A stretch of DNA of 64,000 bases from Gymnogyps californianus (GCF_018139145.2 NC_059476.1:11417501-11481500), one strand, 5' to 3'; numbered from the stretch's first letter, positions 23,098 through 37,100 are shown. Numbers and translations: made by a program. The notes: generated by a model not told the origin, from the letters alone.

Positions 23098-26029
23098 TCA
23101 CCAGATCAAGAATGTGACTAGGATGACGAGGGGGAATGTTGCCAATACCCTTGGCCAGCAAGTCTTGCTACCAGTAGCAATCTGACAATGATGTCAGATG
23201 ACGGCATCTCTTTCCTTCCTGCCCCATCACAAAACCTGTACGTTTTCTTTCTTTACTATGCAGCGCAACATTGATCTGCCACATTACTGTAACTCTTACA
23301 ATCATTCTTGTCATAATCAGACATAGTGTAAAATAATTAGATTAATTAGAATAATCTTGCAGTAATTAGACTTGCTCTGCAATTACCACTGGAATTATAT
23401 AAACCAGTCGTGTGCCAGGTTTGCCTTCTGCTTCATCTTGTAGAAACACAGAGCACCTAGGTACCCTCCCTTGTCAAAGCTGGTGCTCCTTGTGCAAGAC
23501 CAGCAACACAGACAGATGGAGACGGCAAATTCTTTCCGGGAGTCTCCTCTACTAGCTGTTTTACATTTCAGTTGCAGGTATTGTATTGTTATTGTCTTTG
23601 CTATATTCTGTATTTCTTGGGTTTAAATTGAGGCTTGTTGAAAAACTCCTGCAAAATAGCTGAAACCTGGCCTGTCTCCCGCCTTAGCCGTTCTTGTGAC
23701 AGGAGATATAAGGACTCACCAAGAATGTTTCCTGAAGTTGCTCATTTGACATTGACCCAGGGGCAGAAGGGCTGGATGGAAGTGGCCAGGACAGGTGTGG
23801 AGTACTAGCATTAGGTCAGGCTATTTGTGAGTGTGCTCAAGGATGAAGCTTGAGAGTACAGATGGGTTTGCCCTCAAAATGGTCTTAACAGCAGTGTCAC
23901 CTCAGAGCCATACGGGCAAGTGGCAAATCAGGCTCTGAGGCTATTCCTGCACATAACAACCCAATGATTTTTAGTCCAAGGCATGGTCCTGTAGGGCCCT
24001 GCAAAACCAGTTTCCAGCCTATGTGGATTGTTTGGAGGATGGATTCCTAATTGCCCCAGACTGTCCAGCAGTTATCCAACCATTAAGACCACAAGGCAAT
24101 GAAAACTCATTTAAAATTAATATTAAAATCAGAAATGCTGTGTCACTGAGAATAGGTTTGGGGACAACTGATATACCCCATTTAAAATGCAACATTATTA
24201 ATAATCTTTGGTCCTAAACCTGAAAAGTTGTATAGATGAATGAACCATTTCTACAATGAATGATCCAGAACCATGAGAGGATGCAGAATTTCCTAGTTCA
24301 TGAGTCGATTGTGCAATAGGGTTATCCTTCTCAGAGTCAATAAGAGTGTTTGCATGACTGTGAACTACCCTTGGGAGTCAAGCCTGCAAAATATCTGTGG
24401 AGTGGGGGATGTATCACAGCAATTTCTGCCATCTTGTATTTCCTGTCAAACTCAGATTACTCGGTTTAGCTTTCTATTTGTTTTCAGCAACTGTTATGAG
24501 CAACAGCTAAGCCTTTCCCAATCAGTATTCCCCATTGTGGCACTGTGACTGGAAGAACTAGTAAAGGCTCTATCAATAATACAGGCATGTTAAGATAACT
24601 ATCCACGTTGTAGACATCTTAGCATCTAAACAACATTGCATTAAAATGTCTTTGGCTGACCTGTGCAACGTTCCTGTTACGCAGCTGTGCTAGGTGGTAG
24701 GAGGAGTAACAATTTTTTCAGAGAAATGCTAATATTGTGAGCCTGGAGAACAACTAGTGCAAAGGATGTTTTGTGGAAGGTTTCAGTCATAAAGCAAGGA
24801 GCTCTCAGTAGTAGTTGTATAGTTCATATCAAGGAAGGATTGTCATAATTTTGAAGATTTATGGCTTTCAGCTTGTATTTTGTTAGTTGACAGTGCAACA
24901 TTCTGTTGGCTGGCTAGGATCGTGAACTAACTGGCTCCTTTTCACCCCTGTTTTCTTGTGTGATTTGTATTTAGCTCATACCTATCTAAGATGTTAGTCT
25001 CCTGCATTGTCTCGGCATTATTAAGAAATTATTATTCTAAACACAGACCTAACTTTCGCTCGCAGGAAGAGCATCTTCGGGGTTGCTATAGTAAATACAG
25101 TGTTGAAATACCCTCAACAGCAATGAAATTAGCACTGTTAGCATGCACAGAGTATACTCTCTAGTTCAGAAAATGATGCATTATTTTGCTTGATTCTATT
25201 AATGCCCCAACATATTTATTTTTCACCTTCATGAGAACAATTAGTCAGATTTGAAAGAATCAATGAGAAAATCTTTTGCCCTGTTAAGTTGCATTATGTA
25301 TAAATCCATTGGGAAAGTGGATAGTGGCTTTTCAGGCAGGTAGAATTATAAGGGTTCATAGAAAACAATAGAAGCTCATCTGTATAGTGGTGTCCATTAC
25401 AGATTTGCACTTCCATTTCCTGAAGTGAATGGTGAGACCTCAGTTTTTACTGTACTGCATCTCTGACATTGTTGGTTATCTGGAAGTTTGGGGAAATCCT
25501 GGCCTGTGCTAACTTAGGTCCAGTACTGAGCTAGGTTTTGTCTAGTCTTTATATATCCACATCTATCATACTGTGGAGGGTAAAATGTCTCCCTGCTTTT
25601 CTAACTGCTATCTCCTCCTGTTTCTTCTAAGCTAGCAAAAAAGCCTGAAGAGGCAACATAGCAAGCCAGAGCTGACGCAGTGCTGTGTTTGGCAGGAAAG
25701 GAATGAGTCTGTGTTCTAGCAAGGCAAGTGCGTTTCCTTGTCTCTGTGTTGTATGGTGATTTGTTTGTAGGGTCTGTTTTGGGATTTTTGACTTGTAAAT
25801 GAATGCATTCTGGACCTCACTGAACTGGCAAGGCACTAAATAAATAAATAAAAAGAAAGAAAGAAAGAAAGAAAAGAAAGTGCTGCCTGCCAAACAATTG
25901 CGAAATGGGGACTCCACTACACTACTGTTCATGTAGAAGTGGGTCCTTCATTCTTAAAACAAAACAAAAAAAGGGCTGTGCTTGCATGAAAGACTTAGCA
26001 GAAAAATTTTTAGAGATTAAAAGCCAGTG
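23098..26029. other. Unique DNA with an AT-core motif cluster, no gene
   Basis: About 2.9 kb without a supportable gene. Near 23325-23400 there is a dense cluster of TAATTA-type homeodomain cores (see findings). A TAAA/AAAG microsatellite lies at 25837-25880. Open frames up to 101 codons (25627-25932 minus) run through that microsatellite and have no coding character. Confidence 0.55.
25837..25880. repeat. Compound (TAAA)n(AAAG)n microsatellite
   Basis: TAAA tetramers (25837-25853) run directly into AAAG tetramers (to 25880). It is likely length-polymorphic. Confidence 0.9.
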
Positions 26030-26900
26030 AGTGGAGGCAGTAAAGATTTACCAAAGGTAATTGATACGAAATTAAGTCAGTTTTGTCTCTGATAAACTTT
26101 AGACATATGAAGTTCCTTAGGTCTAATTCCCCATACTTCAGTAAAGTGTTTGAGACAGTGACACAAGGATAGTTATTAAAACTGGAAAAAACAGAAGTCA
26201 GTCGTGGCTGAAAGAGAAATAACAGTGGGTTGATCTGGAAAGGAAACTGTTGGACTGAAGGGTGATTACTATTGAATTCCTCAAGCACAGGTCTTGCTTA
26301 ATACTTCCATTAATAAACTTGGCACAAAGTGTAGAAGCTTTTTAAATAAATCTGTTGATCTCGCAAAGCTGGAGACATTGTCAATACAGAGGAAGACTGA
26401 AATGCCATACTGGAAGAACTGGATGACCTTGAGGACTGAAGTAATAGAAATGAAATGAAATTTAATAGAGCAAAGCACAGGGTCATGCACGCAGGGATTT
26501 ACGAGCAGAATTTTTGCTACTAGTTCAGGTGGCACCAAGTGGAGATGACAGCTGGAGGGAAAATCTGGGTGCATTCGTTGAATGTCATTTGACTGGGAGC
26601 CACCAATGTGTCAGAACAGATGCAAAGAGAGCTGAGAGGATGAATCAGGCAAATGAAGAGCCTATCGTGCACAAAAAGACTGAAGGCGCTTAATGCGTGC
26701 TCTGGCAAAATGAAGTCTGAGAAGTGATATGAGTATTCTCTGTTGGGGGTAAACACAAGAGAAGTAATTTAAGGCACAGAGAGGCTGGAACAATTGACCA
26801 TAAATGGATCAGGAATAAACTGGCAGTTGAGAATTGCAATTATCCTAGGAGTGATATGTGGGTCAGCCTCCTAGCAGAAACAGTGGGTCTAAGAAACATG
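26030..26900 (+). pseudogene. Decayed CR1/L3-type LINE fragment with reverse-transcriptase relic
   Basis: The phrase at about 26137 reads 'cttcagtaaagtgtttgaga' and translates as FSKVFE, matching the 'DFSKAFDTV' reverse-transcriptase motif of CR1/L3 LINEs. Downstream, in the expected order, are 'aataaacttggcaca' (the 'KLADDTKL' region of the family), 'gaaatttaatagagcaaag' with 'gtcatgcac' (26456-26491; 'KFNxxKCKVMHL' region), and 'gatgcaaagagagctgagag' near 26620. The plus strand is broken by many stops and indels, so it is non-functional. It covers part of the RT and the segment after it. The 3' limit is uncertain. The boundary estimates and family name come from memory of the CR1 consensus. 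Confidence 0.6.
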
Positions 26901-27916
26901 ATTATTAGACACACAGTTTATAAAATATACGAATGCAGTGATATGATAGGGCTGATTCCTACAATAGTAAGGAATTAGACTTCATGTCCATTATCTTGTA
27001 TTTGTACGCAAGTACTTTATCTAGTAAAATTAAAGCCATCAGAATCAAAGCAAAACAAAATCTGTGTTGAGTCAGCCTGTACACTTAATAAGTTGCCTTT
27101 CCCAAATTAAGCAGTTGGAGGTAATGATCTTACAACTCCTGTGTGGTTGTAAGATGTAGTAGTGTTTATACTATGATTTTTTTTTTCTTTCTCTTCCTCA
27201 CTATTATTTTGAGATATTGACATACCTTTTCTGCAAGCAGTTTTGACACTAAACATTACAGCAGATCCTTCTGTCATGTCTGTCTGTAATTTAGTTAACT
27301 TCAGTGCAGTTATATGAACCAAGGTCCTGGCTTTCAGGCCCTGTTGAATCGTCTGTCAGGAGTCATTTTTGCCACTCTACACTTGTGTAAAAGACCAATA
27401 AAAAAGGCATAAAAAATGTCAGAAAAAAGCCAGGTGTACATGTTCCCTGCTCTATCCCTAAGGAAGACTTTTAGGACTCCAGGTTTAATAATGCACCCTG
27501 TAAAGGTGTCATTTTGCTGCTGATGTTGTTGGGAGAAGCATGAGACCATGAGTGACCAGTATGAATACTTGTCACCATGAGCCAAGTCCTCGCTGGTGTT
27601 AATCAGCCTTGTTTTCTAGATATCAGTGAACCTATACTGATTTATACCCCTGATGCTCAATATGAGGCTGCCTGCGAATAGTGTCTAATATGGCCTTGAT
27701 TTTCTTGTTGCCAGGGTCACATCATCACTGTCAACTTCTCTGGCAGAATATTTATAATTTATAGATACAGTCCAAGTTTATTCAGCTTCTTAATTCAATT
27801 AGATATTTACAAAAAGCCATACAAGATATTTACAAGCCATATCCTATCTCTAAACACAATTATATAACGTCACTGCTTCTATGATTTCCTTGTCATTTTA
27901 AACCACATTTGCAATA
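26901..27916. other. Unique AT-rich DNA, no gene seen
   Basis: Includes a local near-tandem duplication at 27801-27841. Short open frames only (71 and 83 codons, minus). Confidence 0.6.
27801..27841. repeat. Small near-tandem duplication, period 23
   Basis: The segment 'agatatttac' plus 'aagccat' occurs at 27801 and again at 27824, the second copy shorter by three A residues. This looks like a replication-slippage duplication. Confidence 0.7.
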
Positions 27917-27976
27917 AGGGGCTGATGAAAAGCTCAATGAAGTCAGTGAAGGCCAATGAGTTCTACTTCAGCCTTT
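27917..27976. repeat. Possible ancient amniote repeat relic
   Basis: The phrase 'ggggctgatgaaaagctcaa' (from 27918) followed by 'gaagtcagtgaagg' resembles an old amniote repeat whose consensus pairs 'gggcctgatccaaagc' with 'tgaagtcaatgg'. It is a short, diverged match recognised from memory. Confidence 0.3.
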
Positions 27977-30900
27977 AACACGCTTAATATAGCATAAAGT
28001 ATACTACATTGGTCTCGCTGTTCACTGCTGATGCTTCTCTCCCCTTCTATTTATTTTTCTTGTTTTCTGTGTAACTTTATTCTCTAAAGTTGGTAGGATC
28101 TGCTCAGAGCTCCAGCAGGAAACTGTCCTGAGACAGGTCAGCAATTTCCAAGTACTATTTAGCAGAGACATGTGGGATGCTTTCCCCTGCCCCTTTTTGC
28201 ACCTGGCAAGGGGCACCTTTCAGGAGTTATTTTGCCAGACTGCATTTCATATGGCAGTGGGTTAATGCCAACTGCACTTTCCCTGGAGCTTGCAGTGTAA
28301 GCACCATTTCTCATTGCTACAAAACAACTCCAACATCACTCTCACTTGGTTACAGTGAAATCCTTCATCTTTTAAAAGAATTATTTCTGATCAAGCACTT
28401 ATGCACTGACAAACTACAGCATGAACTGATTTTCACTCCCTGGAAAAAGAAAAGATCTATAAATTACCACTTATTTGCTCTTTAAGGTATCTCTTGTTCT
28501 CTCAAAACACAGAGGGCTGATATTTCTGTATGGCTTCGAACCTACTGACCTGCTCCTTGCAATGGCCACAAATCACTTGTCTAAATAGATGTTATCAGGT
28601 TTCTCTTGCCAGCTTGCATCTGTGAGGGACTGGGTCCATTAATCACGAGCCTATTTTGTGCTCGGCTCAGGTAGAACTCCTATAGTGCTCTCATATAGTC
28701 ATACTAGCTGAGGTATTGTATTATCCTCTCTGAGATGATGAAACTCAGAATTTTGTTTTGGGGTCATGTTTAAAATGAGAATTTTGAAGCATTTTCACAA
28801 AAGTATGTGTCCCTGATCTGCAGGCACTATTTGCCCAGATGACTGCAGTCATCATCTTGGAGAATGGTTGGTGCTCAGACCTAGAGCTGGATCCAGCTCT
28901 GCTCATTTCTTTACTGACTTTCAAAGCTTTCACGTGCCTCTGTTTGTCATATTCTGTCTGCTACAGTGACTAATTCCAAAATGAGCTCATTTATTCACAG
29001 CGCAGCAAGAGATAAGCACTTTAACGGAGAGTAGTAAAACCTCCTCCATTTCTTTTCCTTGTTTCTTAACCTCAAGGTGATGGGGCAGTGTCAGCTCTGG
29101 CAGGTAGGAGGAGGCAGCTATGATCAGCTTGCCCTTCTCCTTCTGCCCAGTAAAATGCAGGCAGGGTTTTGGATAGGGGAGAGAAGAGATTCTAAAATCC
29201 TCAGAATTCAGAAGATTGAGAGATATTGCTCTGTTTTAAGCATTTTAACATAAAATAACCCAAACAAGCAGAACAACAGTCACTTCTGGTAACAGTGGCT
29301 GATGATACTGCTCCTGGGAGCCTGGCAGTGACACAGCTCCTGTTCAGCACCCACCTATCCGGCCTGAGCAAGCGAGCAGACTGTTGGTTGGTCCTGCTTT
29401 CTCAGGAAGAAGCAATGTCCTTACCCGGCATAAGAAACAGGACAATCCTTTCTGTGCCTTGGAAACATTTCCTTGTTTCTGTGCTCTTTTATTTTCCAAG
29501 CATTTGAACCTTGTTACCTTCTCTACCTCTGCTCCTTTTCTTCACATTCAGCTGCTTTACTTTTCATATCCACATCTTGTCTCCTTTGCAGCAGGGCAAG
29601 CCTACACATTATTTTTGATAAACTGGCATATAAAAAAGAGGATACATGCTGTGGTGAAAGAGAATGCATCTGTAGCTTCAGGAAATAAAATGTTTTATCA
29701 GCAAAACTGATTTGGCAGGGTACACAATAAACTGATGAGGACTTTTGTGTTCACAGAAATCTATCTGTCAAAGCTATCTGCTTAAAAATATTTTGTTGTT
29801 GCTTCTATGACTTTTCAGTTTGTTGGGCATATAGTACTTTCCTCAGCCTCAAACAGGCACCATTAAAAAAAATTGAAATGTATTTAAAAACCATTAAAAT
29901 GTTTTTTTAAAAACATATTTATTTATTTATTTATGTGCATGACAGGTTAACAAAACAGAGCATTTTGTCCAGCATCCCAAAGCGATAAGGTAAAAGTCCA
30001 AGAATAGAGAAATGTCTCGTGCTCATATGCTGTTATGATCATATGCAACCTCTATAAAATTGTGTCATTACATGAAGCCCCTGCTAGCAGTTCTACTCAT
30101 TGCTGGATATAACCGATGTTACTTGATACATGTGGATTCTGTCAGAGCAAGCTTTCTTTGTCCAACACAGGTATGAACCAGCCCGGGGCCAGTTCACTGC
30201 AGGCAGGTTGGTGAGCAGCAGAGAGGGACCAGTATCCCTTCTGCACAGGACTGCCCCAGTGCAGTTGTAGTTCACCCCTGACAACTACCAGGGTTTTGGT
30301 CTGTTGTTTTTTGTGGGTTTGTAAATGTTTGTCATTCTGCTGCTCGGATGAGAAGTCTGCAGAGATGCAGGTCAGGAATATTGTTGATGCAATCCTGTTG
30401 TTTTTGTTTATTTTGGGTTTTTTTAAGTCAAAAACTGTAGATAAATTCCTGTTTCCTGGACATATTAGACACAGACAAAAGCAGACAGTTCCCTTGTTCA
30501 GAAATCTCCTAAGTCTCCTTTTTGGCAAGTTCTTTGCACCATCTCATAGTAATGTTTGTTACCTCTTTTTTAGTCTGCAACTAGTATTCTCATGGTTTTG
30601 TAATCAAGAGAAAAATTTAACTGCCACCCTGTACAAAAGGCAACATCCCAAGCCTACAGACATTTTCGTAGCATAAGATTCACCTATTCTTTCACTCATT
30701 TGTTTTAATGTGTTGTTACTCCTGGATGTAAAACCTCTCACCTGGTAACTAGTAATTTTTTCCATCATGTTAGCCCTGAGGTCTTACAGCACTTGCAGAC
30801 TGGAAGTTACCATAGATGAACTGGGAGAAGAATAGTCAAGACCTACTTGTGAAATCCAAAAAGGAGAGGGACTGAGTGGTCAAAGGCAAGTGAAAGTCCC

Positions 30901-33900
30901 TCTGCCACCAACACCAGGCAAGGACAAATGCTCAGATGAGCCAGAGGTGTCAATTTAAGTAGGTAAGAGTTTGAGAGAATCTCTGATAAAACACAGTTGT
31001 GTATTACAAGTAAGTTTTTGACCTTCAGTCTTCTATTCTCTCTCTAGGGGTGGGAGGATGACAGGTCCAGGGCCACACCAAAACAACACAGGAAAAAAAG
31101 AAGCACAGCTCAGTTTCATTTGATGCAAATCTATAAAATGTGCTTCTGTTACATCAAGATGTGAATTATGTTGTTCAGTTAAACTAAAAAAGTATCAGAC
31201 CAAGAATCATAGAGAAAGTTCCTATTTATTCCGCATTGACCCTTCTTGGTTTCCTTTGGGATGCTGTTGGTTTTCTGTGAAATAAGTCTTGTCTAAGTCA
31301 GCTCCCTGCTGCCTTCTATCTACAGTGTGCCAAAACATGGAACAGAGTGGTTCATTTTCCCTATGTATGTGGAGTAAACCAACCTTGTCCATGGAAGAAA
31401 AGAGTCTGCCACATCCAAGCTTTGCTGATTCAGCACAGCTATAGCAGATTAAATGATATATGGAAAAGGCTGTGTTCTCCTCTTGACAAATGTTGAGCAA
31501 ATTGCAGAACCAGACAGGAAATTTGCTTAAAGGGATTCCCTGGTTATTTATTAACAAAATGACCTTTTCTTTTGAATCGCCTGCTGCACCTTGGTCCTAA
31601 AGCATCACAGTCAGGACAAAAAGGCTGTAAAAGGCTTGCTCGGACCTCCAGTGAAGGACACCTGGGTAACAGAAAAAGTGTCTCAGTGGTGATCAAAATG
31701 AAAAGACTTCAGGACCTGGTTTTGTTGCCAAAGTGGGATTCAGAGCTTTGCCATCATCAAGTCCCTGGTAATGCTATTTCTTGATAAAATCCTCTCAAAC
31801 ATTTCATTTTAGATCATGCTTAAGGCACACTTCAATATTCCTTTCTACAGTAAGCACTGGAACTTTAGAAGCTGAATTAATGTTTCCCAGTTAATATATT
31901 TTCTTGAGGGACTCTTTAATCCTGTACCCATAAAGGTTTTTTGCTCTCTCCAAATGTGCAGAAGTACATATGCCCTATGAGAAGTCCACTGATATATGGA
32001 TGTATGTGTATTCATCTTCTCCTGTCTTCTTTTCCAGTCACTGCTCCAAGCCTTTGGCCGTTAGAACTATTTACCATTCTTGGGTTGGCGTATTTCTTAT
32101 ATTTTATCACCGCACTCCTTTGTATTTCCCTAGCTGCCAGAAGAGCAATTCCTTGGAAGCCTAACCTTTTCCCTATCAGCTCTACAGTAATTGGATGGGT
32201 AGATTTTTCTAGAAGAAAACAAATTTATAGGCTCAGGTTCTTGTGCTTCTGCTTAATAATTGTGGGGTCTTAGATACTTGGACATAACTTTCCACTAAGG
32301 CTACAACTATTCTCTGTCCCCATACCAACAACCTCAGTTCTCCTGGGAGAGCTACTAGTATGGGACTGCTCCACTGCCCAGCTGTCCTCTGTGCTCCTAC
32401 CATGGGAACTACTTCCCCACTGCCAAGTGGCCCACACGTGCTAGCTTGCAGGCTTTTTCTGACCTTCACAACAGCTTCTCAGTTTTGTGTAATCCCTGAT
32501 TGTTTCTGCCACTTCCCTTTTTTTCTAGCCATCTTTATAACCTTCTGGAGCTCATCAGAGCATCACTGAAGGTATTGAGAAAAGGGATTTTAATTTGAAG
32601 CAAATAGATGCTCTTTTCTCTGCATACGGCATTTATGAGAAGAGCAGTGGCAATGTGGAGGCAAGTTCTTTAAAAAGCCCAGTAAGTTTGAACAGCTTCA
32701 GCAATAGCAGTGATTTTAGATATGGAAAAGGCACCTTATAAATGAGAGATTAAAAAGCTCAAGGTCTTTGTGTTACGTGGAAGGAAACTGAGAGATGAGT
32801 TTAACAATCTCTAAAAAAACCTCTATAGAGAGAAGACGTATGATAGAAAGGGGTAAAGATGTAAAATAGTTTAGTGGCTGGAATTTGAAGATACACTTAA
32901 TCTAGAAATAAAGTGCAAATGGTTGCAAAGACAACTTATTTGTAAGTATCGTAAGTTTTTCATCACTTCAGGGCCTCAAATAAGGACACGAGGTCCTTTT
33001 GAAAAGTCAGATCAATGGGAAATAATGGGCTTTCCTTGGAAGAATGATCAAGTCAATTTATGGTAGCAGTCCTTTCTGTGACTACAACTTATGCCCTGTT
33101 CCTCTGCTCTTTTTTCTTTCTTGAAAATAGGAACATCTGGCCAAGACTTTGCATATTAGACTTAGCACTGGAAAGGGAATTTTGAACTGCTGTATTCATC
33201 TCCATGTGTAGTAAGACAAAACCATGAAATGGCTTTGTGATGTGTCCTCTTTATTGTACTACCTCAAAAGGAACAACTTCCCATCATGGCATAATACACA
33301 GTGACGACACCACTAGATTGTATCATAATGATCCATTGGAGTTGTTGAATCTGCCTCAGTATGCAATGCTGATCCTTAAAACACAGATCAGAATTGGGAT
33401 ATTTTTCTATGAACTGATGAGTCTGGAGTTACTGCAACAGTAAATTCTTCAGGTCAGGAAATATTTTTTTTTCTATTTTTCTAGAAGTAATAAGCACCTA
33501 CCAAATGTCCTTCAGTTCCACTCCAACAAAAATTGTCTAAGTCTTCCCATAATAAGTCTTCAAAGGTTCTTCTTCAGGGTTCTCCCAGGACTAAAAATCT
33601 TACATAGAAACATATCGTACGTTGAAAATACCAACACTGAACAATAATCTTTTCTAAAACTCTGCAAGATACTTTGCCAAGTAAGTAAGCATTAATAGTT
33701 TCTCAATAAGAATAAAATCTGTCATAATGTTTTCTATTTTAGAATAGAGTGGGTCTTCTTGGTAATAATGAATGACACTGTGTATCCCATAATAATGAGT
33801 ATTTGTTGAGTGTAGCCACTTCCGGAAACTAGAGCCATGTGACTGAGGCAAGGCAGGAATTATAGCAAGCTTCAAGGGATGCAAGTCCAGAGAACTAGGA

Positions 33901-34112
33901 ACTTAAAGGACCTGAAAGCCATTCTCAAACTACTCGCCATTTATAACACAGTACATTTAGCATGTAGAAATATAAAGATTGTCACAGTATCATATGACAA
34001 ATCTAAACCAGAAACACTTCAGAGTAGATTTTTAAATGGCTTATTAGGGTCTTCAGCAGTACATCCACAAAGACTTTTGAGTTTGATTGCACTTAAATGT
34101 GATAACGCTTGA
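27977..34112. other. Unique DNA, no gene recognised
   Basis: About 6 kb. Overlapping open frames of 128 codons (30142-30528 minus) and 126 codons (30296-30676 plus) occupy the same DNA and show no motif. An open frame of 110 codons at 31941-32273 includes a hydrophobic stretch near residues 40-68 but no family signature. An (ATTT)n tract lies at 29917-29934. I see no splice-bounded exon I would defend. Confidence 0.55.
29917..29934. repeat. (ATTT)n microsatellite
   Basis: Four and a half ATTT units in an AT-rich surrounding. Confidence 0.85.
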
Positions 34113-37100
34113 AAGAACAATTAGATGATCCAGGTAGTGGCCGAATACTGTCATTTCCTCTGTGATTAGGTACTATTCTTTAAAGAGTACCTTTAAAAAA
34201 CAAAACAAAATTAGTAATCATATTAGGTCTTGGCTACAAATTTATTAAAATGGTAATGCTATGTCCTGAGCTAGGCTGAAATTAGTTCTGTCATTGTCTT
34301 CAATTTCTTTTTGCTAAAAAGAAAAGAAGTCACTGAATTTTGGCAAGGTAAATTTCTGTTTATTTGTAAGCAGTGGACAACAGCCAGTTGGTAACTGGTG
34401 AGAACTTTTCCAGCAACTGAACAGAGAGTCCGTACATTTTTAGGGTGCGTTGGTTCACAGCAGGTAATATAAATTGTAACCAGATTGAGTTTATGTTGAT
34501 AACCTCAATTAAGAATTATGATTCACGATACATGTTGGATTTTGCTGTGGCATCTGGAGAGGTTAACATCTTCAGCTCTAAGGCTGAAGGGAGCTAGTGT
34601 GGTTCCATATAGCTATATCACTTAAACAGCTAAATCCATCTGTGGCTTAATTTCAGAACCAATCATGAATCACAGTCACAAGACCCATATCCTCTGGTGC
34701 CTGTAAGTTTATTAGTTTACATGGCTATGGTAGTTGCTGTCCTGTAGGATGTTGTTTCTAGGTTTTATCTGTAACGTGGAAATGATAATTTGATCCCCTC
34801 TTTCCTTATTTTTTTTTTAAAGCTTTGCCTTACTCAAGATCTTACTTTGAATTCTTACAGCTGTTACTATAAAGATCTTCCCTCCTCAACTGGGGCTAAT
34901 GTTATGCAAATGAATATAATTGACAACAATCTGTCTGTCATATTTTATCATAGCTTTTGAATTATACTTAAAAGGGAACTACTTTTGTTGAAGAAGGTAA
35001 AAAGCAATATTTTATAAGGAAAATTCTTCACTGAGGTAAGTACAGTCATTGGCTGTAATGGATTTTGGCCTTGCACGGTTGATTCTTTCCAAATTTCCTC
35101 TTAATTCAACTCAGCCTTTCAGTACTTGAATTTCAATCAGCAAATCCCTCTGATTTCATTCAAATAGAATCAGACTTTCCAGAGTATCAGAAGAAGGTTG
35201 TTTTTTACTTTTTTATACTGAACAGCTAGTGACTTTGAAGGCATTTACCTTACCTTAGAAATTGCTCATATAAGGCTTACAGGGAAAGGCAGACATACAT
35301 TCCTCTTCATCCTTCTATAATACATTGAACAGTGCTGTTTTACTGTACACGACAAAGGTAATGTTTACAGCAAGATCCTAAAGAAGTTGTGTCTGGGCTT
35401 TTACATTACTACTTGGAAGATGTGGAAGAGCTTCCAAACACATCGGTTGTGTCAGGACTCTGCTTCTTAAAATGTAACCCTTTTGTTCCTGTGGAACCAA
35501 GTAACCTGTACTAGGGAAGGTGAGGTCTGCACTCCTATTTTCCTTTCTTCTTCAAGCAGGGAACAAATTCTGTAGCGACTCTGCAAACTTCTTACCGTGC
35601 ATTTCTCATTCCACCTGCTCTGCTGCAAGAGGAAATCTGTAGGTAAAAAAAAAATAAATAAACCACAAGCACTAGTTGTGCTCTATTACACATTTAACCT
35701 AAAGGGTGGCTCATTTTTCCCTGAGATCCAATGATATCTTTGTTACTTCAGCAAGAAAGACTGTGACTCAGGTTTGCTCTTGCAATGAAGAGCCCTCAAA
35801 AAGACTTGGACTGAGGACATGTCTGAAAAACCTGAGTATTTACCTGAATCTTTGCCAAATGCTGTAGTTCTGGGATCTGCAATGAAACCAAACAAAGCTC
35901 AATGATGTTTCTAGCAACCTGTTGGTTTCTTCCTAAATCTTTCCAGGTGAAAAGAATGTCTTCTTACTGAAGAATGTCTTCAAACCTCCCTGGTTTGCTA
36001 TTTCAGTAATTATGCCATTCCCTAGTATGTGAGCATGCTACAATTTTAAGCACTCCAGAGTTTTACTACCAGCTCTCAGCAATGGAGTTTGCCAGAAAAC
36101 TCTGTTGTAAGTGAAAAATCCCATTCTGTGAAGGATTTTGAATGTTGTTTTTCTCCTGTTCAGAATTAATCCTAAATTCAGCTGGAAAGATATAAAGTTT
36201 TGAAAGATAAGTATTTCATTTTAGATCTCTTGGAACTGAATACTGTTTTATGCTTCTTAATGTATTGCTTATAAGCACAGAGAAATGGAGAAAAAAAAAA
36301 ATAGACCAAAAAGGCCGTGATTCATTTGGGGCTGTTCAGATGCATTCCGCTTTCTCTCCATCTAAAAAAACTTCTTGGCTAAATCAGTTCTTTTACCCAA
36401 AGTGTTTCTTTTGATTTTTGATTGGGCTGTGTTTTCCCCTAGGAAATAGTTAAAATGTTCCGAATCAGTTCTTTGTTGTTATGCTGTGGACTTTGAAATC
36501 AAAGATGTAGGTTTAGATCTTCACTTCTCATAATCTCAAACCTAAATCATGTACCTAAGATTGGTTAAATTCACCCTTTAACCTGATGTATGCTCTCAAG
36601 TAATGAGATCATATTTTCTTGATGCAGCCATTGTTCAGAGTAGCATAGAGAACATGATCATGATGTACCTTGAGTTAATACCCATGTTGTAACATTGCCA
36701 TTACTGTCATCCAGCTACTATTTCTGTATTAAGTGGCTTCTGTTCTCAAATTCTCCATTCATCTGTGTTAGAATAAAGTCTGTGGGCAGGAAATTTAACA
36801 GAATCATTCTCAACAAAATATATAAAAATAGCCAGGCATATTAGGTCAGGTTGTTAACAATCAAATTAGAATATATCGTAAATAAAGATGAGACGTGATT
36901 TGATTTTATGGCAGATTGGTCCCTTTTTAGTTAACTTTGAGGAAGGAATTTTCAAAATTTTCGCAAAATCTTTCCCTAAGCCATCTTTCTTTCTCTTCTT
37001 TCTATTACGCAAACTGATTTGATTTGGAAGACTTTTCTTGTTCTTGGCATGCTTTTCTTTCTATATCTGAGTAAGATTGCTCACTAAAGCTTCAGCCTCT

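Noticed and set aside
30142..30676. Opposed open frames of 128 and 126 codons
   Set aside because: They cover the same DNA on both strands and have no recognisable motif, so at most one could be real and neither has support.
31941..32273. 110-codon frame with a hydrophobic membrane-like stretch
   Set aside because: T-rich DNA yields Leu/Phe/Ile-rich translations by composition. No family signature or neighbouring exon.
36480..36545. Possible MIR 5' segment
   Set aside because: Only a vague similarity of phrase order, with no core motif.
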